Source of the DNA: Garcia nutans
Taxonomy: Eukaryota; Streptophyta; Magnoliopsida; Malpighiales; Euphorbiaceae
Direction of reading: 5' to 3'
Length of the DNA stretch: 64,000 nucleotides
NCBI GenBank assembly: GCA_947685225.1
Contig: CANTUV010000024.1
Coordinates: forward strand, 28,228,001-28,292,000
Shown here: in pieces, positions 22,400 to 31,819 of the stretch
How positions within the stretch are numbered: position 1 is the stretch's first letter
How the letters are laid out: the number at the start of each line of letters is the position of its first letter
Made by a program: the position numbers and the translations under genes
Notes under the pieces: generated by a model
Told to the model about the DNA's origin: nothing
Database searches by the model: none
The model's input: the letters and a program-made list of their open reading frames with translations, nothing else

Positions 22400-22890
22400 G
22401 CTCGAGTTCTGGACTCAAGGATAATTATAGGATCTCAACCTAAGAAAAATTTAGGTTCTGGACCTGGTTCGAGTTCTGGACTCAAGGATGATTCTAGGTT
22501 CTGGACCTAAGGAAAATTTGGGCTCTGGACCCTGTTCGAGTTCTGGACTCAAGGATAATTTTAGGTTCTAGACCTAAAGAAAAATTTGGGTTCTGGATCC
22601 GGTTCGAGTTCTGGACTCAAGAATAATTCTAGGTTTTGGACCTAAGGAAAATTTGGGTTCTAGACCCGAGCTAAGTTCTGGACTTAGAAATAATTCTAGG
22701 TTCTGGAACTAAGGGAAAAATTTGGGTTCTGGACCCGGTTCAAGTTTTGGACTCAAGGATAATTCTAGGTTCTGGACCTAAGGAAAAATTTGGGTTCTGG
22801 ACCCAATTCGAATTGATTTTGATCTAATTTGGGTACTTGGACCCGAGATTGATTTGATTTGGGTACTTGGACCCGAGAATGAATTTGACT
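22400..22890. repeat. Tandem array of A2, two unit types
   Basis: Mostly GTTCTGGACTCAAGGATAAT / GGTTCTGGACCTAAGG units of about 60 bases, then at 22820-22890 two units of a different kind (TTTGGGTACTTGGACCCGAG) like those of element D. This copy therefore holds the border between the two array types. Confidence 0.8.
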
Positions 22891-23304
22891 AACCTTTTAG
22901 TTGAGAAGTCTGACTGCTCCGGCTGTTCTATGCATGGTGGTTCTTAACCCTCAGAATGGATCTTCATCCTTTGGAGGTCGAGTCTTTACCCTGGCTTCAA
23001 CTCTCTTAGCTGAACTGATCTTTTGTCTTTTGCATCTTCATTCTTTTAAGAGTTCTAATGTTCCATTCTTTTGTTCTTCCTTTTTGCAAAAATTCAGCTA
23101 TCTTTAATTGGACCTCATATCCTCTCCTTGCCCCCCCCCAAGGATTTTTTTCTTTCATGCCAGCTTTGATTGATATTTTTCTTGTCTAGTTCTTTGCATA
23201 AGCACGCATTTCTTCTTTTGCAAAATGACTGGGGCTTCCACAAGCAAATAGGCTTTCCATGCCCCCTTGATTTGATATCTTCTTTTTGATTCTTTACTTC
23301 GCAG
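22891..23304. other. D-like 3' spacer joined to PMD sequence
   Basis: This lines up with 57665-58605 of element D but holds only about one unit of the second D array. At about 23303 (CAGGGTATTGAT) it switches to PMD exon 5. D continues differently after the same CAGGGT. It reads as a recombination joint with short shared sequence. No gene. Confidence 0.6.
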
Positions 23305-23760
23305 GGTATTGATTTGAATTACCTGGTACGTTCCCAATTTCATGGTAATTTATGCTATATGTATGCATGATTATGTATGCTCTTACCTTTTTTCCTTTTT
23401 GGCTCACAGCAGATGCTCGAAGAACGGAAAAGGAAACTTCAAGAAGAGTTGGCTGCAAGTCATCAACAGACTTCTCATTTTGAAAGATTATATCATCAAT
23501 CCGAACAACATTTTTGAGACTTCTGATTTCAGAGGATGAGGGATCCCGGCGCTTCTTTATCAAGAGGTCCCCAGCCTGATGACCATGAGATCCTTTCGTC
23601 TACTTCTGATGAGGATCATGATGGATCAGAATCTCAAGGTAATAGGGATTTTGGTGCTCCCGCTTCGGGTGATCCTAGGACGAGTAATTTCCCCCTCCTC
23701 CAACAGGTGACAATTCATTTCAAGGCTTTATTTGATGACTTACAACCACCCTCTCAGTGA
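23305..23760 (+). pseudogene. PMD gene 3' fragment (A2)
   Basis: This carries only the end of exon 5 (GIDLNYL, 23305-23334, donor GTACGT) and exon 6 (23410-23760) with the coiled-coil MLEERKRKLQEELAA and the acidic tail beginning RMRDPGASLSRG. An in-frame TGA follows the coiled coil at the place where A1 has TAA. The first four exons are absent, because the fragment is fused upstream to D-like spacer sequence. Confidence 0.75.
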
Positions 23761-24007
23761 TATGTAAAATATTGTAGCAATTGTAAAATATTGTACAATA
23801 ATAAAAAAAATACAATTTTCCTCTTTACTGTAATTGTTTTTTTGTTTTTTTTGTTACAGTACATCATTAATTTACATCCACTTCTTTTGTTAAACCAAAT
23901 CCAACATGGTAAAGGAAATTCATTGCCACTTCCTTTCCCTATGCCATATGGTCTTATCCTTTCCCATCATCTTTTCCATTTCACTTTTGGAAAAGGTTTG
24001 TTTCCTC
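23761..24007. other. PMD to DUF7745-like intergenic spacer
   Basis: AT-rich spacer after the PMD stop, similar to 52324-52630 in element C, ending in the promoter region of the next gene. No coding evidence. Confidence 0.4.
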
Positions 24008-24016
24008 TATATAAAT
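24008..24016 (+). promoter_or_regulatory. TATA box of the DUF7745-like gene (A2)
   Basis: TATATAAAT about 100 bases upstream of the ATG at 24118, followed by a CT-rich leader. Element C has ATATAAAT at 52633-52640 at the same distance. So this gene seems to have its own promoter, separate from that of the PMD gene. Confidence 0.55.
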
Positions 24017-24117
24017 CACCCTTCATGCCATATTTTAATTCATAAACCAAAAATCTCTCTCTCTTTCAACGTGAAGACTCCCTTTAGCAATTTTAATCTT
24101 TTCTTCATTCATTCACC

Positions 24118-25456
24118 ATGACCGAGCATCATTCAAAGAGAAAAATTTTTTATTTAAGAATATGGATGCAATTCATTGGAAGAAAATTTCATGGTCAAAA
24201 CGTGATGTTTTAAAATATTTTCAAAATATCAAATTAGACCACTCCTTCTTACATGCCGTGGCTTCCTTGTGGGATACGGATTCTAGGGTATTTAGAATTA
24301 ATGGCTTTGAAATATGTCCCTTGATTGAAGAATTTGAGGCCGTCCTTGGATATCCAAATAATCAACACATGGCATTACCCACATTGATTTCCAAGACTCA
24401 ACAGAAGATGCAGATGTTATTCCAAATTCCAAAACCCAAAGTTTTTCGGTTGATGAGAGGTGAAAAAATTCTACTTGCTCCTTTGATTGACTTTTATTTC
24501 TCTCATTTGGCTCCTACTAAGGCATGGGAACGCATGCTTTGTCTTTGCTTGCTCGGCCAATTCTTGCTTGTTTCTTCTAAAGGTGATATTGATCCACGAG
24601 TATTGGATATTATGGACCAAATGGAAGGAGGCTTATCGCCGGTACTTGTGATCTTAGCCGAGACCTTAGTTGGATTAGACCAATTTAAATTAGGATTGTC
24701 AAAGAGACTGACTGGGAGTCCGTTGCTGCTTCAGGTAATTACCTAAACTGCCCTTTTGGGTTTTAGGTTTTCTTTTTTTCTTTTTTTTCTTTATAGCTCT
24801 AATTTTTGCCTAGTCCACCCAAGTAGGTTTTCGGAACTAATGAGCTGTCCTAACTTTTGCCTATCCTGCCCTTGCAGGTTTTCAACTTAGCGGACCTTTT
24901 TTTTAATTATATTTTTTATTGCTCTAATTTTTGTCTAGTCTGCCCATATGAGTTTTTGAAACTAGCGAGCTGTTCTAATTTTTGCCTAAGCTGCCCTTAC
25001 GGGTTTTCAACTTAGTGGACTTCCCCTTTTTTTTTTAATTTAATTCTTTCCTCACAGATTTGACTTCAGGAGCGTCTTTGTTTGCTTGATACTCCCTCCA
25101 TGGATTTTGCCAGATACCTGCCACGTCATCATTCTACTAGGAAGCTACTCCATCCTGCTTCTTCATATGCTGACTGGGTCGACTGGATCCACTCACGCTT
25201 TGAAGTCAATATCCGTTGGTTGGTACCTTGGTGGAAGATTTCTCATATCACCATGCGGACATACTTGATGTACGTTCTCCTTGCTGCTCTTCGTCAAGGT
25301 ACATGCTATGATCCTCACCGACTTGGGCGTCAGTATGGAGCTGAGCCTCGTGATTCTGACTTTGCTCCAGACTTAGACATGCCTTGCTTGACTGAAGCCT
25401 ACTTGGATCGGTTAAGGCAAAGCTGGTCTACACGTTACACTTATCGACTGCCATAG
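24118..25456 (+). pseudogene. DUF7745-like two-exon gene, antisense in Tat element A2
   Basis: Exon 1 runs 24118-24734 (CAG|GTAATT donor), the intron 24735-25057 (CACAG acceptor), exon 2 25058-25456. The start is inferred from C, which opens MTEHHLKKTK in one frame; here a one-base change near 24140 shifts the frame. Recognisable segments are VASLWDTDSRVF, GFEICPLIEEFEAVLGYP, LAPTKAWERMLCL, DIMDQMEGGLSP...ILAETLVGLD and, in exon 2, a Trp-rich DWVDWIHSRFEVNIRWLVPWW-like region. The order resembles the plant-only domain DUF7745, whose function is unknown. Damage: the frame shift and TGG-to-TGA at the second codon of exon 2. It lies between the PMD gene and the integrase end, convergent with gag-pol. 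About 400 residues if repaired in thought; the family call is from memory of motif order. Confidence 0.65.
24735..25057 (+). repeat. Intron with four covarying hairpin motifs
   Basis: Four units at 24808-24840, 24859-24892, 24932-24967 and 24983-25018 of the form TGCCTAGT..CTGCCC....GGTTTTC..AACTAGC. They alternate between two types, one with ACTAG and one with CTTAG on the right arm. Where the left arm reads CTAGT the right reads ACTAG, and where it reads CTAAG the right reads CTTAG. Three more units lie after the gene, at 25698-25843. Confidence 0.75.
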
Positions 25457-25867
25457 ATTTTACATTTGTCAATTCAGAAAGTGTATTGTTAGGATGAAAA
25501 AATAATTAAAGTAATAAAAGATGCCTCTTTTCCATTTATAATTTGTCATCACCTTTTGCTATTGTGTTTATTTATTTCATTCATATCTGGCCGAATACTT
25601 GTAACAGTGCACATAGAATAATTTTAACATTAATTCTGTTTTATTAAATTAGGGAACAACCAAACATAAAGCCAGCATACACAAGATTACTCCTGTTGCC
25701 AATTAGCCCTTTCGGGTTTTCTAATTGACGATTTTCTCTCATTTAGCCCTAATTATTGCCTATCCTGCCCTTTCGGGTTTTCGGAACTAGCGGACTACTC
25801 TAACTTTTGCCTAGGCTGCCCTTTTTGGGTTTTCAACCTAGCGAGCTCTTATTTTTATTTTTATTTT
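25457..25867. other. Spacer between DUF7745-like gene and integrase, with hairpin units
   Basis: After the stop comes a probable 3' flank with AATAAAAG-like sequence (about 25516), then three hairpin units: 25698-25730 (AATTAG/CTAATT arms), 25758-25792 and 25809-25843 (CTAGG/CCTAG arms). Element C has the same layout at 53939-54359. Confidence 0.6.
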
Positions 25868-26162
25868 TCATACATAAAATTTCTTCAACCTGTCAACGTT
25901 TATGGGCTCACTAAATTCATTCCCGTCCATGTCTGATAACTTTACTGCACCTTTGTTCATGACTTGTTTCACTATATATGGCCCTTCCCAGCTAGGTCTG
26001 AACTTCCCTCTTGGATCAGATGCATTAGGCTTACGTTGCTTTAACACCAGATCCCCAACTCTAAATTTTCTGACCTTAACCCTTCTATTGTAGGCCCAAG
26101 CTATCTTCTTTTGATACAGTTGGTGATGATATAGTGCCTTTAACCTCCTTTCTTATAGCAGA
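25868..26162 (-). pseudogene. Tat integrase C-terminal fragment (A2)
   Basis: The minus-strand reading RYTQLALL*ERRLKALYHHQLYQ, then AYNRRVKVRKFRVGDLVLK, GKFRPSWEGPYIVKQV and NVDRLKKFYV followed by TGA at 25868-25870 is the integrase C-terminal domain. The zinc finger and catalytic core are missing: a deletion joins the second RNase H reading directly to this point. One in-frame TAA. Confidence 0.85.
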
Positions 26163-26697
26163 GCTAACTGTGTGTATCTGCTCCATCAAAATACATTTTC
26201 CACCCTTGTACTTTAATTGCTTCTAAATGTTCATCTGGAAATTCCAAGATTACCTCTTCGCTTTTTGGTAATGGTTGTTGGGCCAGGAATTCTGCCACCG
26301 CTCTACCTTTGATTGTTTTCCTTGTTACATACTCAATCTCAAATTCTTCTAATATTATCAACCATCGACCATATTTCCCAATCAAAGAGGGTGTCTCCCT
26401 TAAGTATTTCATTGGATCCATCCTGAAAATTGCTTGCATACTATATGATTGAAAATAATGCCGCAACTTCTTAGAAGACCAAACCATGGCTATACATGTC
26501 TTTTCAATGATACTATACTTAATTTCATAAGGTAGGAGCTTTCTACTCAAATAGTAAACTGCATGCTCAACCCCTGATTCATCTGCTTGGGCTAGCATAG
26601 CTCCTATCGACTCTTCTTCTATCGCTAAGTATAGTAATAGAGGTTTTCCGGGTTTAGGTGGTTTCAAAATAGGTGGATTCAACAAATACTCTTTTAT
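26163..26697 (-). pseudogene. Tat RNase H, with start of a second RNase H-like domain
   Basis: The reading KPLLLYLAIEEESIGAMLAQ, then YYLSRKLLPYEIKYSIIEKTC and LRHYFQSYSMQAIFRMDPMKYL, is the gypsy RNase H. Then follows KVQGWKMYFDGA, the first Asp segment of the extra RNase H domain that Tat elements carry between RNase H and integrase. The second domain is cut after FDGA by the deletion to the integrase C-terminus. It is in frame with RT across one TAA where a Gln CAA is expected (26698-26700). Confidence 0.87.
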
Positions 26698-27807
26698 TCA
26701 ATCAAAGGCCTTTTGACATTCTTCATTCCATACGACCGGCTGATTCTTTCTAAGTAATTTGAAGATAGGCTCACAAATTGTTGTGAGCTTCGCTATAAAT
26801 CTGCTAATGTACTGCAGTTTACCAATAAATCCCTGAACTTCTCTCTCCGTCTTAGGGGCTGGCATATCCCTGATTGCTTTAACTTTGTCAGGATCAATCT
26901 CAATGCCATTCGAACCAGTCACATGTCCCAATAATTTACCTGAGGTAACATCGAACACACACTTCTTTGGGTTTAACCTTAGCTTGTATTTCAAAGCTCT
27001 ATCGAAGAATAATTCTAAGTTTTGGAAGTGTTGCTCCCTTGTGTCCGATTTAACCATCAAATCATCAACATACACTTCAACTTCTTTGTGCATCATGTCA
27101 TGAAATAATATGGTGGCCATCCTTTGGTAGGTCGCTCTGGCATTCTTTAAGCTGAACGGCATCACCCTATAACAAAATATACCCCATGTAGTAATGAAAG
27201 CAGTTTTGGCTTTATCCTCTTGGGCCATTAACACTTGGTTGTATCTGGAAAATCCATCTACAAATGAGTGTAGCACACTAGAGGCTGCACTATCAATGAG
27301 AACATCTATATGAGGTAAAGGGAAATCATCCTTAGGGGAAGCCTTGTTCAAGTCTCTATAGTCCACACACACCTTTATTCTTCCATCTTTCTTTGGCACG
27401 GGTACTATGTTGGCCAGCCAATCTGGGTATTCTATCACTTCAAGAAACTTCACTTGTATTTGCTTAGTGACCTCTTCTTTAACCAGTTCAGCCCACTCAG
27501 GTCTTAATCGCCTAAGCTTTTGTTTGACAGGTTTCATGTGAGTGTAAGTAGGAATATGATGCTCGGCTATGTCTCGATCTATTCCAGGCATATCCTCATA
27601 AGACCAAGCAAACACTTCTTCATATTTTTTGAATATCTTTTCAAATCTCTCTCTCTCATCAGGAGTAAGGTCGGATGCTATGCTAATGTTTTTAGGATTT
27701 TCAGTTGTTCCCAAATTTAATGATTGCGTGTTAAGAGAATTAATATTAAAGATGCTCATGTAACTGCTATTTGAATGTATGCAACCATCAGGAGAAACAT
27801 CACACAA
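26698..27807 (-). pseudogene. Tat reverse transcriptase (A2)
   Basis: A nearly complete RT of 369 codons. It shows VFAWSYEDMPGID and HHIPTYTHMKPVKQKLRR (N-terminal region), ANIVPVPKKDGRIKVCVDYRDLNKA-type fingers and PLPHIDVLIDSAASS. The FSRYNQVLMA segment has DGFSRYNQ in place of GYSGYNQ-like sequence, followed by YRVMPFSLKNARATYQRMA, the catalytic YVDDLMVKS and KCVFDVTSGKLLGHVT. The best preserved pol domain in the window. It continues the frame of the preceding ORF across one TAG where element B has a Tyr codon. Confidence 0.93.
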
Positions 27808-28560
27808 CTAAGAAAAATCAGACTTTATTGCATTCATTTTGGAAAAGAAAACATCATCATCCTCATACAAAGCAGACAAATTAAAATCAAAATCAAAATC
27901 ATTGTTCTCAGAATCATAAAGTAGGATGTCTTCAAACTTTTCTTCAACCAGGGTGGCAATCTCCTCTGGAGTCTTCTCGGCTTTTAGGGCAGTTTCATTC
28001 TTCTCTTTTGGATTGGATTCTTTATTGGTTGACAGGGTGAGCTCTTTCTTCACTTGCTCCACTAGCTCGGCAACATCTGCAAAAATTTCAAAACCTGGGA
28101 TTAACTTACCCATGAACATGATTGGCTCAGGCCTTCCTTGGAGTGGTCCCATATCTGGAGCTTTGACAAAGATCTCTTCAAGTGGTGGGAAGCTCATCTT
28201 CTCACTCTTCTTTGGCTGGACATCGTTGTCTTCATCATATCCCAACCCTTTCTTGGAAGTTTGAGTTCTAAAATCTGGTAACTTTGTTAAACCGACCTTA
28301 CCCTTTCCAAGACCAGCTCCGGGAAGGTAGTTCATGTTCTTCATCATATTCAAGACTTTGGAGTCCATTACTTCATCATCAGAAATTGCAGCTACTTGAA
28401 AACCATTGAGGGGCCTCTCAACCATTAGAGCATTAACAATCTCATTATCTTCAGCTTTAATGACCACTGTCTCATTTCTGTTGGGGAATTTGATCTTTTG
28501 ATGAAGGGTGGAAGGAACTCCACCAAGAGAGTGAAACCAAGGTTGCCCCAAGAGCAAGGC
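27808..28560 (-). pseudogene. Tat pol spacer with G-patch-like motif
   Basis: It begins in the protease end (LLGQPWFHSLGGVPS and LHQKIKF) and then holds a G-patch-like segment, MMKNMNYLPGAGLGKGKVG...KKGLGYD. G-patch domains bind nucleic acid or helicases and occur after the protease in some retroelements. The rest is acidic (EDDDVFFSKMNAI) and leads to RT. One nonsense codon separates it from RT. Confidence 0.8.
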
Positions 28561-28975
28561 GAAGGTAACTGGTACGTCTAAAACAACAAACTCAATAATA
28601 GATTCAATTGGACCAACCTTGACAGCAGCTTTGAAAGTCCCTTCGGCATGCCTCTTAGCGTTGTCATAAGCACGAATCGTTACCTAGGTCGGGATTAGAT
28701 CTCTTGTTGACATGGCTAGCTTTGGTAATATCTTAAGAGGACAAACATTTATGGCGGACCCATCATCAACCATTACACAAGGAGTCCTCTTCCCCTTAAC
28801 TTCTATTTTGATAAAGAAACTGCTCCCATATTAACTTCACTCTTTTCTTGGACCCCTTCACATTTCATTACTTCCCCAATTTTTATGAAGTTGATCAACT
28901 CCTCCGGTGTCGTGGAGGTAGAAATTGGCATGCTAGCTAAGGCTTTGGCCATAGTTTCTTTTTGGCCATAGTTTC
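28561..28975 (-). pseudogene. Tat aspartic protease (A2)
   Basis: Frame-broken readings give VMVDDGSAINVCP (active-site DDGS), then KLAMSTRDLIPT and a GPIESIIEFVVLD segment, matching the better-read protease of B at 45911-46144. Just upstream (28940-28975) a short duplication of TGGCCATAGTTTCTT disrupts the frame. Confidence 0.75.
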
Positions 28976-30816
28976 TTAGTGCTTTTTAGAAGTAGCTAAC
29001 AAGTCCCAAATGCTAACACTTGCTTGGGTTCTTTTCAATTGCTTGAGCACAACATCATCTTCTTCTATTTCGACTTCCTTCCCCTTATTAGTTTCTATCT
29101 CCTTAGGTGGTGGCCTTGCATAAGGCTTACCGGATCTAGTGTTCATCACCTCATCTTCTTCGGGCTCGGACCAAGTCCACTCATCCTTCTTAGGTACAAT
29201 ATCATCATCACTATCACTTGAATCCCAAAACCCATTGACAACACAAATCGTTACTTCTCCACTCATCATTTTAATTTCACCAAATACCTCTTCTTCTTTG
29301 GTTGCTTCTCCACCCACATCTTGAAAAGTAGACATGACAAAGTCCTCATGCAAACCTTCTCCAATCATGAAGGTTGCCGGTGGTGGTACCCTATTGAATT
29401 TTGGCAATGGGTTGTCTTTGGTGTTTGGATTATTGGGCTCGGGTAGCTTCCCATTATCAATTAGATTTTGAATCTCATGTCTCAACCTTACACATCTATC
29501 CATGTCATGCCCTTACATTTGGTGTCAAAGTTAGGTGGGAGAGGGTTAGGCAAAGGATGATGATTTAGGGGTTGTAGCAGTCCCTTTCTTTGAAGCTTAT
29601 TGAGAACCCAAGACATCAATTTTCCCAATTCTGAAAATTATCTCCTTGTTCCTTGGTTAGTAGCATTAACACCGATGGCCTTTTGCATGCTTTGGCTACC
29701 AGATTGATAGCTCCCTTTCTCGTTCCTTTTTGTTGTAAAACGGCTCTTCTCCCTTTCCCATTCTTCAATTTGTAAACCAGCTTGGAGAAGGTATTTGAAA
29801 TCGCTGATGAGTGTATGAGACATCCTCTCATGAAGATTAGGCAACACCCTTCTTACAATCATCCTTATTTGATCGGATTCATCGAGCCTCTTCTTGAGTA
29901 AAGCGGCCTTGTTTCTCCACCTTTTCACATAGTCCATAAAATTCTCATTTGGCCTTTGCCTAATGGACTCCACTTCCATTAAGGTAACTTCCAACTCCAC
30001 ATTATATCCATATTGTTGGATGAAGGCTTTGTAAAGTAGATCCCAATTCTTTTATTTTCCATCATCTAAGGTATTGAACCAATTTTGGACAACAATGTCC
30101 AATGAGAGCATAAAGTACCTTAGGGTTTGAGCCTTAGTAGCTCGGGCAGACTGCATGGCAGTGATATACTGCTTCACATGGAGATGAGGATTTTCGGTGC
30201 CATTGTACTTAGCAAAGGAAGGCATCTTGAACTTATAAGGGACTTTATCATCTTGTTCAAATAGTTTGTCGATCTCAGACATCTCTTCGATTTTTAACTT
30301 CTTCTCAAATTTCTTTTCTAAATCAGCAATCATCTTTTCAATATCGGATGTCTCGGTCTTTTCAATAGTTGCTTTCTCAGCAACCTTCGGTTCTTTCTTC
30401 TTCTCTTGAACATCTTGGTAGTATTGAGCCCAATCAACATCATCATCAATGATCACCTTTTCATCATCAAAAACCACTTCACTAACTTTAGTCTTCCCTT
30501 TGTCCTTTGGCTTCTTAGTGCTAGCAGATGCCTTGGCATGATTCTCTAAGATTGCAGTCAACTGGTTCTTCATGGTCTCAATGAGGGCCTCTTTGATTTC
30601 TTCCATCTTGGCATTGAGGGCTTCATCCACCATCCTTCGAATTTGTTCGGGCTCCATTGTTTTAGGTGAGCAAGTGATTGAGTCATTGCTAGATACTTCA
30701 TCTCTGACATAAGTCGGATTGTTGTAAGCTTTTGAACTGTCGTAATCCAGGGCTATGAGCCAAAGAGGATCAATGATATGAGATGCAAATGTATGCATGT
30801 ATGCATGTATGCACAA
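28976..30816 (-). pseudogene. Tat gag (A2)
   Basis: Reading segments at 30816-30052, 30051-29638 and 29503-28976. N-terminal part: EPEQIRRMVDEALNAKMEEI and a Lys/Glu coiled-coil-like stretch. Capsid-like core: FKMPSFAKYNGTENPHLHVK, MQSARATKAQTLRYFMLSL and YVKRWRNKAALLKKRLDES. Then a short Cys/His segment (GHDMDRCVRLRHEIQNLID) shortened relative to D, and PPPATFMIGEGLHEDFV. Two Gln-to-stop changes (30052 and about 29638) and a small deletion near 29510 break it. The first ATG used here lies in an ATGCATAC repeat, so the true start is uncertain. Confidence 0.88.
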
Positions 30817-31801
30817 ACAATTAACAAATAAGGAAAATTAGGATGCTCCTTCCATCCTTATAACATCCACACATGAATGGCGAGTCTCTTTTCCTAGGTA
30901 CATGGTTAACAAAATACCAATATGGGGTACCTTGCTTTCGAATAATTCCCTCGGACGTTTCAACCAATAGTCATATTTTAAAAAATGGAAATCCATTCAT
31001 GATAATTCCCATTAATTAGGTTTTAATCCATTCAACCAATTATAGTAGCTTTTATGCTATATTGGATTCAAACGAAATTAGGAGGTTTATTATAGATAGA
31101 TTTCTCACTTGAACAAGGTAACTAATGGTTCATGCAAAAAACAAGCCCATGGTTAATTTATTCTTAGTGTAAACTAGGCCCACAATTGATTTTTGGTATT
31201 TCATAATTGACCTCAATATTTTTGCAAGCTCTTTGGGTAAAAATAGTTTTTGTTTCTAAGCCCATTGTAAAAAATGGATTTCGGGCTTAGTATTTGGGCC
31301 ATGAGCCAAAGAATTTTTGATTTTAGAAAAGTCTTATGTCCGAAGACTATCTTGAAAAATTTTGAAAATAGCTTTGGTCTTTTGGACTTTAAAGAAAATA
31401 TTTATTTTGAGCTTACAATGTACTTAGGTCATATTAGAAAAAGAAACAAACCAAATAAGCCATGATTTAAGCAAAGATAAATTAACCATAGTCAAACAAC
31501 ATGCATTTGGGGTAAAACCTAAGGAAAGTAACTAGGCATTTTACATGAGCTTTAGTCTTAGGGTAAAAAGGCTTAGGTTCCCATAGCAAGTATATACCAA
31601 ATGGTACGAGGCTATGAGTGGTTATGCCATGCTCGATCTCCATACCTTGAGTGAAAGTATAGTATCCCTTACATAACACAACACGGGTAATACGGGCATC
31701 CTAATTCAAGCACACGATGCAATCTGATATGATGCAATGGATAATATCATTATAAGAAAGAATAGAATAATATAAAGACCAACGGAATCAATTTCTCTTA
31801 T
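30817..31801 (-). other. Leader between primer site and gag (A2)
   Basis: About 1 kb of AT-rich untranslated leader shared with B (37783-38372 plus 43375-43819) and D (62363-63272). It holds one short frame conserved among the three copies (31482-31643) and otherwise no coding evidence. Confidence 0.6.
31482..31643 (-). CDS. Short leader ORF, conserved in three Tat copies
   Basis: A 53-codon frame starting MEIEHGITTHSLVPFGIYLL, in the leader about 160 bases from the primer site. B has the same frame at 37940-38101 with the same length, and D a copy shifted near its end (62962-63114). Compared with B, about a third or fewer of the base changes are silent, which gives no sign of selection between these decayed copies. 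No known domain. It may be a leader peptide or only a shared noncoding stretch. Confidence 0.3.
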   Translation of the reverse strand: MEIEHGITTHSLVPFGIYLLWEPKPFYPKTKAHVKCLVTFLRFYPKCMLFDYG

Positions 31802-31818
31802 CCCTAGAGTAGTCGCCA
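31802..31818 (-). other. Primer-binding site, tRNA-Arg type (A2)
   Basis: On the minus strand TGGCGACTACTCTAGGG starts two bases after the LTR end CTCACA. It fits the 3' end of plant tRNA-Arg(ACG) (complement TGGCGACTCCACTGGGG) with a few mismatches. The D copy at 63273 fits better, with one mismatch. Confidence 0.8.
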
Positions 31819-31819
31819 C

